From NCBI GenBank assembly GCA_030156255.1, contig JASGMV010000033.1, positions 1 to 43,823 of the forward strand: 43,823 nt of DNA, written 5' to 3'. The DNA is from Desulfovibrionales bacterium (GTDB taxonomy: Bacteria > Desulfobacterota > Desulfovibrionia > Desulfovibrionales > Desulfovibrionaceae). Position numbers and translations under genes: made by a program. Shown here one piece after another: positions 1 through 7,254 of this stretch (position 1 is the first letter of the stretch; each line of letters starts with the position of its first letter). The notes beneath the pieces were generated by a model. That model had not been told where the DNA came from. It did not search any database and saw nothing but the letters and a program-made list of their open reading frames with translations.

Positions 1-464
1 CCAATGGCAGCCTGAAAGCTCTCAGGCCAGCGACCGATGTATTTGCATCCTTTCAGGCTGATGTACCTGAACCGGATTCGGGAGGCATGGTCCATTTCGA
101 CACGCCTGCCGGTATCAATTGGAGCGGTATCACCATCAAGCTTATTGACGGCCATACCGTTTCCATCCGCACAACCAAATCACATGGCCAGTACAATTAT
201 ACCCAGATGGGAATGGCTAATACCAGAAATGGCAATCCGACCATTCCTTGGGAGCTCCTTAGAGCTTTTGCCGAATCACGCGGGCAGATTGATTGGCAAA
301 GCCAGCATGCGTCCTTCAAGGTCAAGGACCAGAAACCGCGCCTGTCAAAAAAGCTCCGGGAGTTTTTCCGGCTGACAGACGACCCGATTGAATACCTGAA
401 GAAAGAAGGCTGCTATCGTTGCCTATTCACAATCAAGCCTGAGGGGGATGATGAATATGCATGA
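1..464 (+). CDS. 3' end of a gene of unknown function (truncated by window edge)
   Basis: The reading frame is open from base 3 and ends at a TGA at 462-464, so only the last 153 codons are visible and the true start lies outside the window. An internal ATG at 87 exists but nothing marks it as the start. The visible protein is hydrophilic with no membrane segment. It has a stretch rich in polar and aromatic residues (HGQYNYTQMG) followed by a basic region (KVKDQKPRLSKKLREFFR). I do not recognise a family. Its end overlaps the start of the next gene, which suggests an operon and translational coupling. Base composition is clearly more AT-rich than the rest of the window. The pair probably belongs to acquired DNA next to the tRNA fragment at 2814. 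Confidence 0.6.
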   Translation, partial: NGSLKALRPATDVFASFQADVPEPDSGGMVHFDTPAGINWSGITIKLIDGHTVSIRTTKSHGQYNYTQMGMANTRNGNPTIPWELLRAFAESRGQIDWQSQHASFKVKDQKPRLSKKLREFFRLTDDPIEYLKKEGCYRCLFTIKPEGDDEYA

Positions 465-2454
465 CAAAAGCACCCTTCATTATGATTTTGAAAAGTCCAT
501 GCCATCTTCTCTTAAGAAAGCAGCGGATTGGGCATGGACTTGTTATGAACGCCTTTGCCAATCCTTTTGCACGACGAACTGCATCAAAGATGCAAAGTGT
601 AAACTGCCGCCCCAATTAGAATCTCACAGCCATATTGGAATTGAGGAAGCTCAAAAAGCATTTCATGAAGCACTGGCTTATTTGCCTGTAATCGAGGCTG
701 CTAATGACGAATGCCCGGCATGTACTGTTGTAAAAGCGCTTCACACATTTCCACTAATTGCTGTCAGGTCTGAAGTGCCTCCCGTATCAGAAATGAAAAT
801 GAACGGTGTTGACTGTTATCCTAAAGTTGTTCCCATGGGAGCCAATACAAAAAGATCGTTTCCTTGCTGTATTATAAATACATGGATAGGAGACTCTGAA
901 CACGTCATAGAAAATCGATGCAGGGAAATGGTACTACTCAATTTGGACATTGATGAGCTTCCTTCAATGCCTCCATGGGAATATGAAAAAATCGAGCACC
1001 CCTTATTGCAAGGGCAAGCAGTCGTAAAAAGATTATGGGCCATCAAGCAAGGGGAACCGGAAGAAGAAATTAAGAAGAGCGAGTTATTTGGACACAATCT
1101 TACCAACGCAATTGCGGCAACGATCTGCTTGAGAGACCTTCTTCGAGCAAATGTATTTTATCCCGGCTCAATACCTGAGGATGATTTTAGTGCCTTGGAA
1201 CGGTCCCTTCTCGAATGGGTTAACCATTCGGTTGAAAGAGAGCCTTTGCTAAAAAAAATATACGGCCAGTTATTTACGGAAGAATCATCCGAAGCCACAA
1301 ATCCTTTGGATACCCTTTCTGCATTCTATTCTGTAATGTTGCTTCATCATCCTGACATGCCTGCAATCAATGCTGACGGCGGGAAAACAAAAGAATCAAT
1401 TTCTGAGGTTATGAATAAATGCCTTGATGACGCCTTGCAGCCGATCAAAGAGGCACGCGACTATATCGTTAACGTAAAGCTGAGAAGCTGTATATACCCA
1501 TCGCCAGAAGGAAATGCCCAGTACCGCTCTACTTCAAGGTACTTCATGATGCTCCGAGAATATTGGATGCTTTGCCAAAAAGCTGTTACTGATCGAACCA
1601 GTCATCATGTGGCCTGGCACCCATACCCACTGTCAACCATTGTGATTAATTTGAAGCACCGGATTGATACTTGTATCAAGGGGATGTCTGAAACAGGATC
1701 TGACATTCCTCCGGATATTAGAAGTGACATGGATTATCTGGTGGAAGCCTTGTTGCACTGGGATGTCGATGAATTCAGCATTGGTGGTGAGGATTTGTTG
1801 AACAAGATCCAATCTGTCGCTTTGTGGTTAGAAGAAACGGATATTCAAGTTGGTAGATCACTCTCGGCAATGATCCCTGAAGAGCAGACTTATATCGAAT
1901 ACGCACACCAACTCTTCGAGAAATATAACAAGGACGCCAAGACTGCTTTTCAAAAGATGTTGAGCAACGCCGACAAGCAAGCCGCACAGTTCAAAAAAAA
2001 CACTCAAGCCGATAGCCCCAAAGAAAAAAATGGTGAGACCTTCCCGCTACCCCAAGGAACAAAGTGGAAGGATGTTAAAATACGTTTTTTAGAAACACCG
2101 GCTGTTTATGTCCCAAAGCATGATATACATGTGAGTATGTCAATAAGGATTACAGTAGGAGACGTGGAAAAAGTTGTTAGCTGTGATTCAATGGGGATGA
2201 CGAGGAAGAACAATCAAATGCCCAAAGATCAGTGGGTATTACTTTACATGATGGCTCCTAAGTATGGGAAACTTGAAGCTTCTGGAAATGATTTAGGGCC
2301 AAGTAAATGGGCGGTATCTCAAATTAAAGAACTCAGGAAATCACTGAAATCGTTTTTCAAGATCCAAGGCAATCCCATCCAAGAATGGGACCGTGATTTC
2401 AATCGTTATAGTTGCAATTTTGAATTGATACCGGAGGATCATGGGAAATACTGA
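448..2454 (+). CDS. hypothetical protein, 668 aa, unknown family
   Basis: A long protein without recognised domains. Three ATGs occur at 448, 451 and 457; a GAGGGGG stretch ends at 447, so 457 has the best spacing, though 448 cannot be excluded. The gene overlaps the preceding gene by up to 17 bases. The N-terminal part has several cysteines (Cys-rich residues around 30-60 and a DECPAC motif). The middle is mostly helical in appearance. A charged linker (KKNTQADSPKEKNG) near residues 513-526 precedes a C-terminal region of about 130 residues with beta-like segments. No signal peptide or membrane segment is visible. The DNA is AT-rich (26 of 60 bases are G or C in 601-660), unlike the neighbouring metabolic genes. 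I cannot assign a function; it could be mobile-element or defence cargo. Confidence 0.65.
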   Translation: MMNMHDKSTLHYDFEKSMPSSLKKAADWAWTCYERLCQSFCTTNCIKDAKCKLPPQLESHSHIGIEEAQKAFHEALAYLPVIEAANDECPACTVVKALHTFPLIAVRSEVPPVSEMKMNGVDCYPKVVPMGANTKRSFPCCIINTWIGDSEHVIENRCREMVLLNLDIDELPSMPPWEYEKIEHPLLQGQAVVKRLWAIKQGEPEEEIKKSELFGHNLTNAIAATICLRDLLRANVFYPGSIPEDDFSALERSLLEWVNHSVEREPLLKKIYGQLFTEESSEATNPLDTLSAFYSVMLLHHPDMPAINADGGKTKESISEVMNKCLDDALQPIKEARDYIVNVKLRSCIYPSPEGNAQYRSTSRYFMMLREYWMLCQKAVTDRTSHHVAWHPYPLSTIVINLKHRIDTCIKGMSETGSDIPPDIRSDMDYLVEALLHWDVDEFSIGGEDLLNKIQSVALWLEETDIQVGRSLSAMIPEEQTYIEYAHQLFEKYNKDAKTAFQKMLSNADKQAAQFKKNTQADSPKEKNGETFPLPQGTKWKDVKIRFLETPAVYVPKHDIHVSMSIRITVGDVEKVVSCDSMGMTRKNNQMPKDQWVLLYMMAPKYGKLEASGNDLGPSKWAVSQIKELRKSLKSFFKIQGNPIQEWDRDFNRYSCNFELIPEDHGKY

Positions 2455-2749
2455 CCGCCGGAAATCCGAATAAATATCACTTCCCGAAACCTGCGAGCGA
2501 CTTTTGGTTTGTGAAAATGAGTGATTTTTCAGGTCGTTTGATGTCTTAACACAACCCCAAAATACCGTCATTCGGCTAAATGCTTAATCTGAAAGGATAT
2601 CTGTAACCGGACGCGTGTCGGACCCTGTCCGAAGAAAACAGAGAATACCGGCTCAAACAGAGAATGAACGTGGGGAGAATGGAGAGAATCAGGTGGCTGG
2701 AGAGAGGTTCCGGAAAGATGTCAAAACGGCCGAAACCCTTTGAATACAA
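2455..2749. other. gene-free spacer between the hypothetical gene and the tRNA fragment
   Basis: No coding frame looks real here. The only pattern seen is the hexamer GAGAAT occurring four times on the plus strand within 50 bases (2641, 2660, 2675 and 2684), in a purine-rich stretch. Short repeats close to a tRNA junction can be arm-type integrase sites, but this is only a possibility because no integrase gene is visible. Confidence 0.3.
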
Positions 2750-2800
2750 GGGGAAAAAGAAAACCCGTCTACCCAGAGGATTACTCTGGAGAGACGGGTT
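2750..2800 (-). terminator. intrinsic terminator downstream of the tRNA-Ala fragment
   Basis: On the minus strand a 9-bp stem AACCCGTCT/AGACGGGTT (2792-2800 with 2762-2770) encloses a further CCAGAG/CTCTGG stem (2773-2778 with 2784-2789). It is followed by a T-rich tract (2750-2761). It sits 13 bases beyond the CCA end of the tRNA fragment, as expected for the original terminator of that tRNA gene. Confidence 0.8.
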
Positions 2801-2813
2801 GTCACCATAAAAA

Positions 2814-2864
2814 TGGTGGAGCTGGAGGGAATCGAACCCACGACCTCTTGAACGCCACTCAAGC
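2814..2864 (-). pseudogene. tRNA-Ala(GGC) 3' fragment, probable attachment-site remnant
   Basis: Read on the minus strand this is the 3' two thirds of a tRNA. It has an anticodon stem-loop CTTGA-GTGGCGT-TCAAG (U33, anticodon GGC), a 5-base variable loop, a T-arm with loop TTCGATT, then the acceptor strand CAGCTCC, discriminator A and an encoded CCA. U70 in the acceptor strand would give the G3-U70 pair typical of tRNA-Ala. The 5' acceptor strand and D-arm are absent: the sequence upstream (2865 onward) is unrelated. The T stem has a T-T mismatch and loop positions 32 and 38 are atypical, so it is not a working tRNA. A 3' tRNA fragment with its terminator is the usual scar of tRNA-targeted integration. 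Confidence 0.7.
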
Positions 2865-2872
2865 ATCAACAT

Positions 2873-2934
2873 ATAAAAGTTTTTGAAGAGGGGTCCGGGG
2901 GAGAAACTTTTTCCCGCAGCTTCTCCCCCGGAAA
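2873..2934 (-). repeat. repeat-family hairpin, copy 1, likely terminator for the ABC operon
   Basis: A perfect 11-bp inverted repeat CCGGGGGAGAA/TTCTCCCCCGG (2895-2905 with 2921-2931) lies 28 bases past the end of the minus-strand operon. It is followed in that direction by ACCCCTCTTCAAAAACTTTT. The same flank and hairpin recur at 19781-19836 (opposite orientation) and in degenerate form at 22622-22680. It probably acts as a terminator; the conserved flank also makes it a dispersed repeat. Confidence 0.6.
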
Positions 2935-2958
2935 GCTTGCCCTCTCCCCATTACGCTC

Positions 2959-3630
2959 TCACAGATTGCGCTCCCAGCGCGTGGCGGTGCGCGTGCGGTG
3001 GTCGCCGAAGGTCTGGCAGTTGGCGTAGTCGATTTCCGGGGAGCGGCCGGCCAGCGTCTCGAACGATTCGATCAGCCCCAGGTGGTCCTTGGCGATTTTC
3101 ACCGAGGCTTCGTCCAGGACCGTGATGGCCGCGCCGAAATGCACGCCCAGCCAGCCGTCCACCTCGTGTTCGACTTCCGGCGGGATAAACAGGTTGCGCA
3201 GGCGGACCGTGTGCGGCCCGATGCGCGCCGAGCCGGACGAAGCGCCGCCATCCAGCCGGACAGGCAGCAGCATATGCCCCACCAGATGAGCCGCAGGGTC
3301 CGGGACGCTCACCGGGTCCAGTCCGGCCAGCACGGATTTGTAGTGGAACAACGAGCAAAAATAGCGAATGGCGTCCTGGTTGGCGATGCGGAAATCGTGC
3401 GGGTCGTCGCGTCCGTACCGACAATATTCGAGGAAGAGATGCAGCGGCGTGCGAACAGAATTTTTGTCCGCAACGGCCATGTACGGGGCCACATCCATCG
3501 CCTCCTCGGCCGGGTCGGCTCGAAACAACCGGAACAACTCCCGCTCCACGGACTCGTCCACCGGACACTGGCAGCTCAGAACGCCGAGCAGCATGGTTTG
3601 CAAGGCCTGTCGTTCGATAACGATACTCAT
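2959..3630 (-). CDS. conserved hypothetical protein in ABC importer operon
   Basis: A 223-residue soluble protein whose family I do not recognise. The start at 3630 is chosen because GGAGACGCT lies directly before it and because the reading frame upstream looks non-coding. Notable features are an LSCQCP motif near residues 18-23, a histidine/aspartate-rich middle, and no signal peptide or membrane helix. It is the last gene of a minus-strand run (permease, ATPase, binding protein, 179-aa protein, this protein) and is 29 bases from the preceding gene. Co-transcription suggests it acts on, or is made in response to, the compound taken up by the transporter. That link is inference only. Confidence 0.6.
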   Translation of the reverse strand: MSIVIERQALQTMLLGVLSCQCPVDESVERELFRLFRADPAEEAMDVAPYMAVADKNSVRTPLHLFLEYCRYGRDDPHDFRIANQDAIRYFCSLFHYKSVLAGLDPVSVPDPAAHLVGHMLLPVRLDGGASSGSARIGPHTVRLRNLFIPPEVEHEVDGWLGVHFGAAITVLDEASVKIAKDHLGLIESFETLAGRSPEIDYANCQTFGDHRTRTATRWERNL

Positions 3631-3659
3631 AGCGTCTCCTGCGCGCCGGCCGACCGGTA

Positions 3660-4199
3660 TCAGGTTCGCGGCGCAACGTCTTGGACGTGCAGCAATTCGT
3701 CTTCCGGGGCGCCAAGAATGCGAGCCGCCAAGCCCTGTTTCCAGCTCTGGTAGGCCGCAGCCTCGGCCGGCGAGCAGAGCCCCTCTTCGAATCGCCCCGC
3801 CTTGTCCCGAAACTCCTGGTTGAAAATTCCGCTGTCGGGCCAGTATCCCCGCCAGCGGCCGTTGATCCCGATCTCGAAATAGAACCGTCCCCGGAGGGCC
3901 GCAGGCGCCGCGTCCGGGCCTGCGTTCGGAGCAACGGTCAACCGGCCGTCGTCCAGCGTTCTCGCCCCGGTCACACAGTCGATGCAATCCAGGATCCCCT
4001 GCAGCGGACACGCCGAGAGAACATGGATATCCGTGCGGGCCGGCGGGGTTTCGGCCGGCAGGTCGGCCACGGCCCGGCGAAACACGCGAAACATCAAAGC
4101 CGTGACGATCACCTGGGTCGGGCCGGTGCATCGGAGCAAATCCTTCCGGCTCACCAAAACGAGCCCGCCTTTCTCGGCGAGGCCGAACGTTCGCTCCAT
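3660..4199 (-). CDS. uncharacterised protein, possibly FmdE-like
   Basis: A 179-residue protein starting at ATG 4199, three bases after the stop of the binding-protein gene, so translation is probably coupled. The middle carries SACPLQGILDCIDCVTGART, which in position and spacing recalls the Cys-rich core of FmdE-type proteins (small domains found near molybdenum or tungsten formylmethanofuran dehydrogenases and in unrelated operons). The C-terminal half (GRFYFEIGINGRWRGYW) is not part of that core. The family call is tentative. No signal peptide is seen, so it should be cytoplasmic. It may bind a metal or process the imported compound, but nothing in the sequence proves this. Confidence 0.5.
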   Translation of the reverse strand: MERTFGLAEKGGLVLVSRKDLLRCTGPTQVIVTALMFRVFRRAVADLPAETPPARTDIHVLSACPLQGILDCIDCVTGARTLDDGRLTVAPNAGPDAAPAALRGRFYFEIGINGRWRGYWPDSGIFNQEFRDKAGRFEEGLCSPAEAAAYQSWKQGLAARILGAPEDELLHVQDVAPRT

Positions 4200-4202
4200 G
4201 CG

Positions 4203-5165
4203 CTACTCCATGAAGGCGATGGGCAGACAGGCCGTCGCCGGATCGAACGCCTGCTTGAGCATGTCGTTCTGCTGGAGAAACTCCAGATCGTCGCGCATGC
4301 TGACGATGTCCGAAGCGTCCAAATGGTCGGTGAACCCGGCCCAGTCAGCCAGAATCTGGCCGTCCTTGATGCTGACGCCGTGCTCCTTGGCGCCGATCGC
4401 CACGGCTTGGGCCGGATTTCGGTGAGTGAAGTCCATGGCCTTCCGGAACACCTTCTCGTATCGGGCGACGACATCCGGGTGCTCGGCCGCGAACGCCTCG
4501 GAGGCGGCGCTGACCAGTTTAGGCGTCACCAGCCCGTCCGCCGTGACGATGACGTGCGCTCCGGCCTCTTCGGACTTGATGACCAGACTCGCGGCCAAAA
4601 GCGCAGCGTCCACGCTGCCGGACAGCATGGCCGTGCGGGCCTGGGGCAGCTTCATGTTCACGAATTTGACGTCGGACGCCTTGAGCCCCTCCTTGGCCAA
4701 CGCGGCCAGCAGCATCTGGTGCAGCACCGTGCCTTTGGGGCCGGCCACGATCTTGCCCTTGAGTTCGGCAACCGTCGCGGGTCCATTCTTCCCGGCCACG
4801 ATGGCGAAGGTCCTGCTAGGCCGGCTCACCCCGCCGATGATCTTGATGCGATTGCCCCCGGCGTTGGCCAGCAGCACGGACGTGGTGTTGATGACCGAAG
4901 CGATGTCCAACGAGCCGGCGGCCATGGCCTCGGCCTGCTTGGCGCCGGAGGTGATCTCGCGCCAGCGGACCTCTACGCCGTCCGGAGCGAATTCCTTCTC
5001 CAGCATCTGCTGGCTGCGCATGACCATGACCTGTAAATTGAACGGCGCCTTGACGTAGGAGATGTTGAGTTCCTTCAGCTCTCCGGCCGCGACGGCTCCA
5101 GCCGCCAGGACGGCGCACGCCGTCGCAAACATGACAAGCCCCAGTCGCCGCAATCGGGCATTCAT
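4203..5165 (-). CDS. ABC transporter periplasmic substrate-binding protein (SsuA/TauA/NMT1-like)
   Basis: A 320-residue protein with a clear Sec signal peptide (basic N-terminus MNARLRRLG, hydrophobic core, cleavage near GAVAAG at about residue 27). The mature part has the pattern of the aliphatic-sulfonate/nitrate/taurine binding family: an early beta strand (ELNISYVKAPFNLQVMVMRS), a GSLDIASV segment, VAELKGKIVAGPKGT, and a helical C-terminus. A strong ribosome site (AGGAGG, 7 bases before ATG 5165) fixes the start. It delivers substrate to the permease and ATPase encoded upstream. The true substrate cannot be read from sequence: this family also binds thiamine precursors, riboflavin and other small molecules. 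Confidence 0.85.
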   Translation of the reverse strand: MNARLRRLGLVMFATACAVLAAGAVAAGELKELNISYVKAPFNLQVMVMRSQQMLEKEFAPDGVEVRWREITSGAKQAEAMAAGSLDIASVINTTSVLLANAGGNRIKIIGGVSRPSRTFAIVAGKNGPATVAELKGKIVAGPKGTVLHQMLLAALAKEGLKASDVKFVNMKLPQARTAMLSGSVDAALLAASLVIKSEEAGAHVIVTADGLVTPKLVSAASEAFAAEHPDVVARYEKVFRKAMDFTHRNPAQAVAIGAKEHGVSIKDGQILADWAGFTDHLDASDIVSMRDDLEFLQQNDMLKQAFDPATACLPIAFME

Positions 5166-5175
5166 GGGGAACCTC

Positions 5176-5970
5176 CTAATTGATGTTGTTGTCGAGAATG
5201 ATATCGAGCAGTTCCTTTCTCAGGGATTCAAATGCAGGCTGTCCCCATCTCCTCGGTCTCGGCAGGTCGATCGCCCGGTCGTCCACGATGGCGCCGGCGT
5301 TCATCACCAGCACCCGGTCCGCCAGGATCACGGCTTCGCCGATGTCGTGGGTGATGCACAACACGGTCATGGGCCGCGTGGTCCAGATGCGGGCCAGCTC
5401 GGCCTGAAGCTGCAAACGCGTCAAGGCGTCCAAAGCGCCGAAAGGCTCGTCCATCAGCAGCAGGTCCGGCCGTCGGCAAAGCGCGCGCGCCAAAGCCGCC
5501 CGCTGGGCCATGCCCCCGGAAAGCTGATCCGGGTAGGCCTCGCCGAAATCCCCCAGGCCCACCTGCGCCAGGGCCTCGCGCACCGCGCCCTCGCGGTCCT
5601 CGAGTGTCGTCCGGCGCAAGGCCAGCAGCAAATTCTCCCGAACCGTCAGCCAGTTCAGCAGCCGGGGCTCCTGAAACATCATGCCGAGCCTCGGGCGGAC
5701 AAGTCCGGATTGATCAACACTGGACCGGCCGACTCCGGACCGATCACCCCCCGGCCGGTCCGCGCTCTCGAAAAATTCCGCACTGCCGCTGTCGGGCCGC
5801 TCCAATCCGGCGATATGCCGGAACAGGGTGGTCTTGCCGCAGCCGCTGTAGCCCACGACGGCGACGAACGACCCGGACTCGACCTCAAAGTTCACGTTGT
5901 CCAGCGCCTGGACGCCGCGCCCCCCGGCCCGGTAGCGTTTGGACAATCCGGAAACCCGCACCCCAGCCAT
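5176..5970 (-). CDS. ABC transporter ATP-binding protein (SsuB/TauB family)
   Basis: A 264-residue nucleotide-binding subunit with all hallmarks in order: Walker A GYSGCGKTT near residue 40, Q-loop FQEPRLL, signature LSGGMAQR, Walker B LLLMDEP, and switch histidine in ITHD. It hydrolyses ATP at the inner membrane to drive uptake with the adjacent permease. The start ATG at 5970 lies two bases beyond the permease stop codon, so the two genes are translationally coupled. An insert after the Walker A region (about residues 66-92, rich in Ser, Gly, Asp and Arg) is longer than usual for this family and looks like low-complexity sequence. The binding-protein gene follows after 10 bases. Confidence 0.9.
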   Translation of the reverse strand: MAGVRVSGLSKRYRAGGRGVQALDNVNFEVESGSFVAVVGYSGCGKTTLFRHIAGLERPDSGSAEFFESADRPGGDRSGVGRSSVDQSGLVRPRLGMMFQEPRLLNWLTVRENLLLALRRTTLEDREGAVREALAQVGLGDFGEAYPDQLSGGMAQRAALARALCRRPDLLLMDEPFGALDALTRLQLQAELARIWTTRPMTVLCITHDIGEAVILADRVLVMNAGAIVDDRAIDLPRPRRWGQPAFESLRKELLDIILDNNIN

Positions 5971-5972
5971 GA

Positions 5973-6968
5973 TCACCGCCCCTTGGCCAGATGCAGCCGC
6001 CGGCTCATCCAGGCCGCAAAGCGCGACAGCCCCGCGTCGAACAGATAACCGAGCGCGCCGATGACCAGAATGCCCACAAACACCCGATCCGTGCGGGCCA
6101 ACTCCTCTGCGTCGAGGATCATGTAGCCGAGCCCTGCGGCCGCGGCGATGAGCTCCGCGCCGATGAGCGCCCGCCAGCTGTATCCGAAGCCGATGCGCAG
6201 GCCCGTGATCACCGAAGGCAGCGACGAGGGCAGCAACACGCGCCAAAACGTATCCCACGGCGTCAAGTCGATGGTTTCGGCCATTTCCAACAAGCGAGGG
6301 TCCGTATTCTTCAACCCATCGATGGCGTTGAGAAAAATCGGAAAGAAACTCGCCAGCACGATGATCGCCAGCTTGGAGCCCTCGCCGATGCCCAGCCAGA
6401 GAATCAGCAAGGGAATCAAGGCGAGCGGCGGCGTGATGCGGACGAACTCCAAGGGAACGCGCAAGAAGCGCTCCATAGCGGGGGAAAAATACAGCGCCGC
6501 GGCCAGCGGCAACGCCAAGGCCGCGGTCAGGAAGAATCCTGCGAACACTCGCGCCAAGCTGATACAGGTATGCCGCGCCAACTCCCCGGACAACAAAGAC
6601 GCATACGCCGCATCCAGCACCTCTCCGGGAGGGGGCGTGAGATAGGGGTTGAGCACATGCCAGCGGCCCAGCAGCCACCAGGCGAGGAGCGCGCAACAAG
6701 GGAAAAGCGCCGCCAAGGCGACGTTCTTCAACCGGCCGGCGCCCGGCCCGGCGCTTCCGCCCTCCGAGTCGGCTTTCTCGCCCCGCCGGGACGAAAACGG
6801 TTGTCTGTTCAATGGCGGCAAACCCCGCGACCCGGTTTTCACGCCCCCACTGCGAACGCCTGCGCCGCCGTCGGGGCCTGCTCCGGACGAACCCGCGGCG
6901 GAACATAAAGCGCGGCCGGAGGGCGTAGGCCGCGCTTTTTTCCGCACCCGATGCGAGAAGAAATCCAT
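5973..6968 (-). CDS. ABC transporter permease (SsuC/TauC family)
   Basis: An inner-membrane permease with about six helices and the EAA-type loop typical of importers (MAETIDLTPWDTFWRVLLP). It forms the channel for the binding protein and ATPase encoded next. The frame is open back to ATG 6968, giving 331 residues. The first 80 residues are low-complexity and the family is usually about 250-290 residues, so the real start is probably further in, for example GTG 6842 or TTG 6821; none has a good ribosome site. A strong hairpin (6907-6938) lies inside the extended 5' part, which also argues for a shorter protein. First gene of the operon. Confidence 0.8.
   Translation of the reverse strand: MDFFSHRVRKKARPTPSGRALCSAAGSSGAGPDGGAGVRSGGVKTGSRGLPPLNRQPFSSRRGEKADSEGGSAGPGAGRLKNVALAALFPCCALLAWWLLGRWHVLNPYLTPPPGEVLDAAYASLLSGELARHTCISLARVFAGFFLTAALALPLAAALYFSPAMERFLRVPLEFVRITPPLALIPLLILWLGIGEGSKLAIIVLASFFPIFLNAIDGLKNTDPRLLEMAETIDLTPWDTFWRVLLPSSLPSVITGLRIGFGYSWRALIGAELIAAAAGLGYMILDAEELARTDRVFVGILVIGALGYLFDAGLSRFAAWMSRRLHLAKGR
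6907..6941 (+). terminator. strong hairpin with T-run at the 5' end of the ABC operon
   Basis: A perfect 11-bp stem AAAGCGCGGCC/GGCCGCGCTTT with a 10-base loop is followed on the plus strand by six Ts. No plus-strand gene ends here. On the minus strand it would lie in the leader of the permease gene, so it may instead be a leader structure. Confidence 0.5.
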
Positions 6969-7124
6969 TAGGCGGTACGCTCGCCCCGCGCCCGAGTCAA
7001 TAAGACGCAGTGAAACGGCACATATTGCAACACGACCTTTCCGAAGCGCATGCGCGCAATTTTCAATAACGTGTTACAATTTTCAATTCAAGAGACGGGA
7101 GGCGGTGCGGCGCGTTTGAAGGAT

Positions 7125-7163
7125 AAAAAAGCGGCGCATCCCGGAAAACTCCGAAATGCGCCG
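7125..7163 (-). terminator. intrinsic terminator of the lactate oxidation operon
   Basis: On the minus strand a CGGCGCAT/ATGCGCCG stem (within 7132-7163) is followed directly by CTTTTTTAT (7125-7131). It lies about 90 bases beyond the end of the LutBA-like gene at 7255 and is a convincing Rho-independent terminator. Confidence 0.8.
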
Positions 7164-7254
7164 TCAAGCCAAGATTAAAGACGTGTGGGCCGATTAACAG
7201 GGATGCGCTCTTAGGGCGTAAGGAACCGCCCGGCGGCGCGCCCGCCAGCCCCGG

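Noticed and set aside
3681-5036. long plus-strand open frame opposite the binding-protein gene
   Set aside because: It is an antisense shadow of strongly supported minus-strand genes and has no domain or ribosome site.
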